Shown: positions 61,303 to 64,000 of the stretch, piece after piece
How the letters are laid out: every line of letters starts with the position of its first letter
Numbering within the stretch: position 1 is the stretch's first letter
From: Petrocella atlantisensis
GTDB lineage: Bacteria; Bacillota; Clostridia; Lachnospirales; Vallitaleaceae
Assembly: GCF_900538275.1 (NCBI RefSeq)
Contig: NZ_LR130778.1
Coordinates: 3,282,001 to 3,346,000, forward strand
Direction of reading: 5' to 3'
Length of the DNA stretch: 64,000 bases
Made by a program: the position numbers and the translations under genes
The notes under the pieces: generated by a model
Seen by the model: only the letters and a program-made list of their open reading frames with translations
Told to the model about the DNA's origin: nothing
Database searches by the model: none

Positions 61303-62262
61303 ATGAAAATAGTTTTATTGGATCAGAAATCACTAGGAGAAAAATTAGAATTTGAGAAACTGGAATCGATGGGTTCAGTCACCTATTATGACTATACCAA
61401 TCAAGAGCAGATTATAGAAAGATGTGCAGAAGCAGAAGTAGTTATAACCAACAAAGGTTATTTTGATGAATCAACCATAGAAGCATTAAAACATCTTAAG
61501 TTGATATGCATGACTGGAACTGGATATGACAAAATCGATATTCAAGCAGCAAAAAAAAGGGGTGTAGGTGTATGTAATGTTATGGATTACTGTTCAAATA
61601 GTGTTGCACAGCACACACTGGCCTTGGTTTTGCAATTGGTCAATCATATGAATTATTATAGGGACTATGTTAGGAGTGGCAAGTATATTGAAGATGATGC
61701 ATTTACCCACTATGAGGTGCAAATCAATGAGATAGCCCAAATGACATGGGGTATCGTTGGTATGGGAAGTATTGGTAGTAAAGTGGCAAAGATAGCTGAA
61801 GCGATGGGCGCAAAAGTGATTTACTACTCGACAAGTGGTAAAAATCAACAAGATGCCTATGATCGGGTAAGCTTTGATGACCTGCTAGAACTTTCAGATA
61901 TTATTACCATACATGCACCTTTAAATGATCAGACAAGAAACCTATTTGATGAAGGGGTTTTTGCTAAAATGAAAAAAAGTGCAATACTTGTCAATGTTGG
62001 TCGTGGTGACATCGTTAATGAAGCAGCATTGGTGTCGGCATTAAACAATCATCTTATAGCAGGTGCAGCCTTAGATGTACTTAGTATTGAACCGATGAGC
62101 AAGGAATCTAAACTTCTCCCTATGTTAAATGATGCCAGACTTATTATTACACCCCATGTGGCATGGGCCAGCATCACAGCCAGACAGAATGTTATTGATG
62201 AAGTGGCACTGAATATAGAAGCGTATGTAAAAGGCAATAAGTATCAGAGGGTAGATGTTTAA
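61303..62262 (+). CDS. D-isomer-specific 2-hydroxyacid dehydrogenase
   Basis: The 319-residue enzyme has the NAD-binding WGIVGMGSIGSKVAKIAEAMG (near residue 147), HAPLNDQTRNLFDEGVFAKMK, NVGRGDIVNEAALVSALN with the conserved Arg, and a catalytic His in IITPHVAWAS, plus N-terminal KLICMTGTGYDKIDI. The order resembles glycerate or hydroxypyruvate dehydrogenases (HprA type). It reduces a 2-oxoacid to a D-2-hydroxyacid. ATG 61303 follows GAAGTGAGGTTTTT. It lies 26 bp after the kinase gene and may share its transcript. Confidence 0.93.
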   Translation: MKIVLLDQKSLGEKLEFEKLESMGSVTYYDYTNQEQIIERCAEAEVVITNKGYFDESTIEALKHLKLICMTGTGYDKIDIQAAKKRGVGVCNVMDYCSNSVAQHTLALVLQLVNHMNYYRDYVRSGKYIEDDAFTHYEVQINEIAQMTWGIVGMGSIGSKVAKIAEAMGAKVIYYSTSGKNQQDAYDRVSFDDLLELSDIITIHAPLNDQTRNLFDEGVFAKMKKSAILVNVGRGDIVNEAALVSALNNHLIAGAALDVLSIEPMSKESKLLPMLNDARLIITPHVAWASITARQNVIDEVALNIEAYVKGNKYQRVDV

Positions 62263-62277
62263 AATACTAGGACTTAG

Positions 62278-62306
62278 TTGATGTATCGTATGAGATATGG
62301 TATATT
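62278..62306 (+). promoter_or_regulatory. Promoter of the DegV gene
   Basis: TTGATG (62278-62283), 17-bp spacer, TATATT (62301-62306). It overlaps the apparent 5' extension of the next open frame, which argues that the real start is at 62341. Confidence 0.7.
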
Positions 62307-62340
62307 ATCAATAGTATTCTTGAAAGAAAGAAGGTGTCCT

Positions 62341-63186
62341 GTGGGTATTAAGATAATTGTAGACAGCTCAGCTGATTTACCAAAGGAAATTATTGATAGA
62401 TATGGTTTCATAGTTATACCTTTATCGGTTCATTTTGGTAGTCATACATATCTAGATTCAGTCGACCTTACACCAGGTATGTTTTACGAAAAGTTAATTA
62501 TCTCTGGTGAGATGCCGACGACAAGTCAGATTCCACCGGAACGATTTATCACATATTTCAAAAATGAGTTGGATAACGGCCACCAAATTATTTGTATTAC
62601 CTTAGGATCCAATGCCAGTGGTACTTGTCAGTCAGCCTATCTGGCGAGAGAAGAACTGAAAAAAGAAGATATCACAATTATTGATTCAAATTGCTTATGC
62701 TCAGGCGTAGCTTATATTGCTATTGAAGTAGCTCGCATGGTGGAGAGCAACAGGTCAATAGAAGAGATTCTGACGGCTATAGAACCATTGACCAACAATG
62801 GTATTGAACATCTTTTCTGTGTGGATACCCTAGAATATCTAAAAAAAGGTGGTCGCATCAAAGCAAGCAAAGCTGCAGTGGCTGAGATTCTTAATATAAA
62901 GCCGATATTGAATGTGGAAAATGCACTTACACAAATCATTCATAAAGTCCGAGGACGTAAAAAAATCATCCCCTATTATTTAGAACGGATGAAAAAAGAT
63001 TTGGATTACGAGAGTGATCGAATTATGGTAGCTCATGCACAAGATTTAGAATTTGCCAAACAACTTATTGAGAAAATAAGAAGCGACTTGAATTGGGATA
63101 AAGAAATCATTGTATCAGAAGTAGGGGCTACTATAGGAACCCATGCTGGACCAGGTGTTTTGGCATGCTTTTACAAGAAAAAGTAA
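62341..63186 (+). CDS. DegV family fatty-acid-binding protein
   Basis: GTG 62341 follows AAAGAAGGTGTCCT. The 281-residue protein has the DegV pattern IKIIVDSSADLPKEI, GEMPTTSQIPPERFITYF, ITLGSNASGTCQSAYLA and C-terminal GATIGTHAGPGVLACFY. DegV/FakB proteins bind a fatty acid and present it to the FakA kinase, allowing exogenous lipids to be used. FakA is not in the window, so which lipid and partner apply is unknown. Confidence 0.95.
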   Translation: MGIKIIVDSSADLPKEIIDRYGFIVIPLSVHFGSHTYLDSVDLTPGMFYEKLIISGEMPTTSQIPPERFITYFKNELDNGHQIICITLGSNASGTCQSAYLAREELKKEDITIIDSNCLCSGVAYIAIEVARMVESNRSIEEILTAIEPLTNNGIEHLFCVDTLEYLKKGGRIKASKAAVAEILNIKPILNVENALTQIIHKVRGRKKIIPYYLERMKKDLDYESDRIMVAHAQDLEFAKQLIEKIRSDLNWDKEIIVSEVGATIGTHAGPGVLACFYKKK

Positions 63187-63294
63187 TAAAACTTTTTGGC
63201 GTCTAATTCAGTTTAGGCGTCTTATTGTGACTTGAAGGTTAATTACAAATCAATACGTTGAACTTTCAAGGTAATGTACTTCAGGAGGATAACA

Positions 63295-64000
63295 ATGAAG
63301 AAACAGATCATTATAGGGTTGATATTTTTACTTGTGCTTGTCGGGACGGGCTGTAAGCAATCAGTAACCGGGGATATATATACTGAAACGGATGTAACCA
63401 TAAGCTCAGATACCAATGTAGAAACAAACGATTTGCAGGAACCATCATTGGTGGATGAAAATGCACAGATGGACGAGGCTACACCGGATATTGGACCTAT
63501 AACGCCGGAATCCGTAAACGATCAAGAAGTTAAAGATCAACTGTTAAGTTTTCTTGAGACTTTTCATTACAATATCTTTTTTAGCCAAAGAGATATGACA
63601 GATGGGATTACGGAAAGCGATCGAACAAAATTTGCCATATCCTATATCTATCAAAATGAGTATCAAGAATTAAAATTTGACACAACAAACTTTATTCTTT
63701 ATGTTCCAAAAGAAAGAGTTGAAGAGATTTCACAGAAATTCTTTGGTGAAACGGTATCGAACCATGGCTCATTTGAAGAAGAAAAAATTGTCTATGAGGA
63801 TGGTTTTTATCTCATGCCTGCAATGGACACTGAATGGAATGAAAAGCCTCAAATCTATAGTGTTGAGATTGATGAGGATAATTCATATAGGGTTACCATA
63901 TCGCTATACAATAGTGATCTTCAACCAACAAGAGCCTATAGGACAGTTGTAGCCGTTGAAAACAATCGATATATTCTTAAAGCGTATAGTCTAATCAAAA
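63295..64000 (+). CDS. Lipoprotein of unknown function (3' end outside window)
   Basis: ATG 63295 follows TCAGGAGGATAACA. The first 21 residues are a lipoprotein signal (KKQIIIGLIFLLVLVGTGC) with the lipidated Cys after G-T-G. A Thr/Glu-rich linker of about 60 residues follows, then a globular domain (LLSFLETFHYNIFFSQRDMT, GFYLMPAMDTEWNEKPQIYS, YRTVVAVENNRYILKAYSLI). It is probably displayed on the outer face of the membrane. No family is recognised. The frame is open to base 64000. Confidence 0.8.
   Translation, partial: MKKQIIIGLIFLLVLVGTGCKQSVTGDIYTETDVTISSDTNVETNDLQEPSLVDENAQMDEATPDIGPITPESVNDQEVKDQLLSFLETFHYNIFFSQRDMTDGITESDRTKFAISYIYQNEYQELKFDTTNFILYVPKERVEEISQKFFGETVSNHGSFEEEKIVYEDGFYLMPAMDTEWNEKPQIYSVEIDEDNSYRVTISLYNSDLQPTRAYRTVVAVENNRYILKAYSLIK

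Overview
The window is AT-rich DNA from a low-GC Gram-positive anaerobe, most likely a clostridial Firmicute (possibly Lachnospirales/Vallitalea-like; this is inference from gene content and codon use, not from a marker gene). It has two very different halves.

Positions 1 to about 33 kb (perhaps to 35.9 kb) are a long array of small, mostly promoterless, same-strand genes. Nearly all are separated by 75-175 nt imperfect palindromes that start with an inverse core (RYYYAAC, usually CCTAAC or CATAAC) and end with a core site (GTTAGGC, GTTATGT and similar). These are attC recombination sites, so the region is an integron gene-cassette array. I count about 24 recognisable attC sites and about 8 remnants. 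Core sites lie 3' of the genes on the + strand, so the integrase and attI side should lie left of position 1. No integrase is visible in the window. Cassette cargo includes GNAT acetyltransferases, an aminoglycoside-phosphotransferase-like kinase, a streptothricin-acetyltransferase-like GNAT, a VanZ-like protein, a serine-hydrolase/beta-lactamase-fold protein, nitroreductases, flavodoxin, HAD phosphatase, transglutaminase, CPBP proteases, GrpB, DUF4145, DUF2971, DUF2691-like, DUF5680, many small membrane proteins, and toxin-antitoxin genes in reverse orientation. Two near-identical IS110-family copies (9683-11239 and 27453-29011) and one intact IS66-family element with an 8-bp target duplication (18023-20918) have invaded the array. 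Several cassette genes are broken by single in-frame stops, frameshifts or chimeric joins. attC sites become truncated towards the right end, as expected if old cassettes decay far from the integrase.

From about 36 kb to the end the window looks like ordinary chromosome. It carries ClpE-type ATPase, an LRAT-like protein, an oxidative pentose phosphate pair (gnd, zwf) with a cyclase-family gene, and a three-gene operon (binding protein, HypB/UreG-like GTPase, ABC-like ATPase) followed by the hybrid-cluster protein hcp. After that come plsC, a degenerate GGDEF protein, DUF554, an AP2/HNH-like protein, a SleB-type cell-wall hydrolase, thrC, a cation diffusion facilitator, an HD-GYP protein, a PPi-type phosphofructokinase, a DUF4342-regulator-kinase operon, a D-2-hydroxyacid dehydrogenase, DegV, and a lipoprotein cut by the window end. 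Most core transcription units have recognisable promoters (17-bp spacers) and rho-independent terminators, in contrast to the cassette region.
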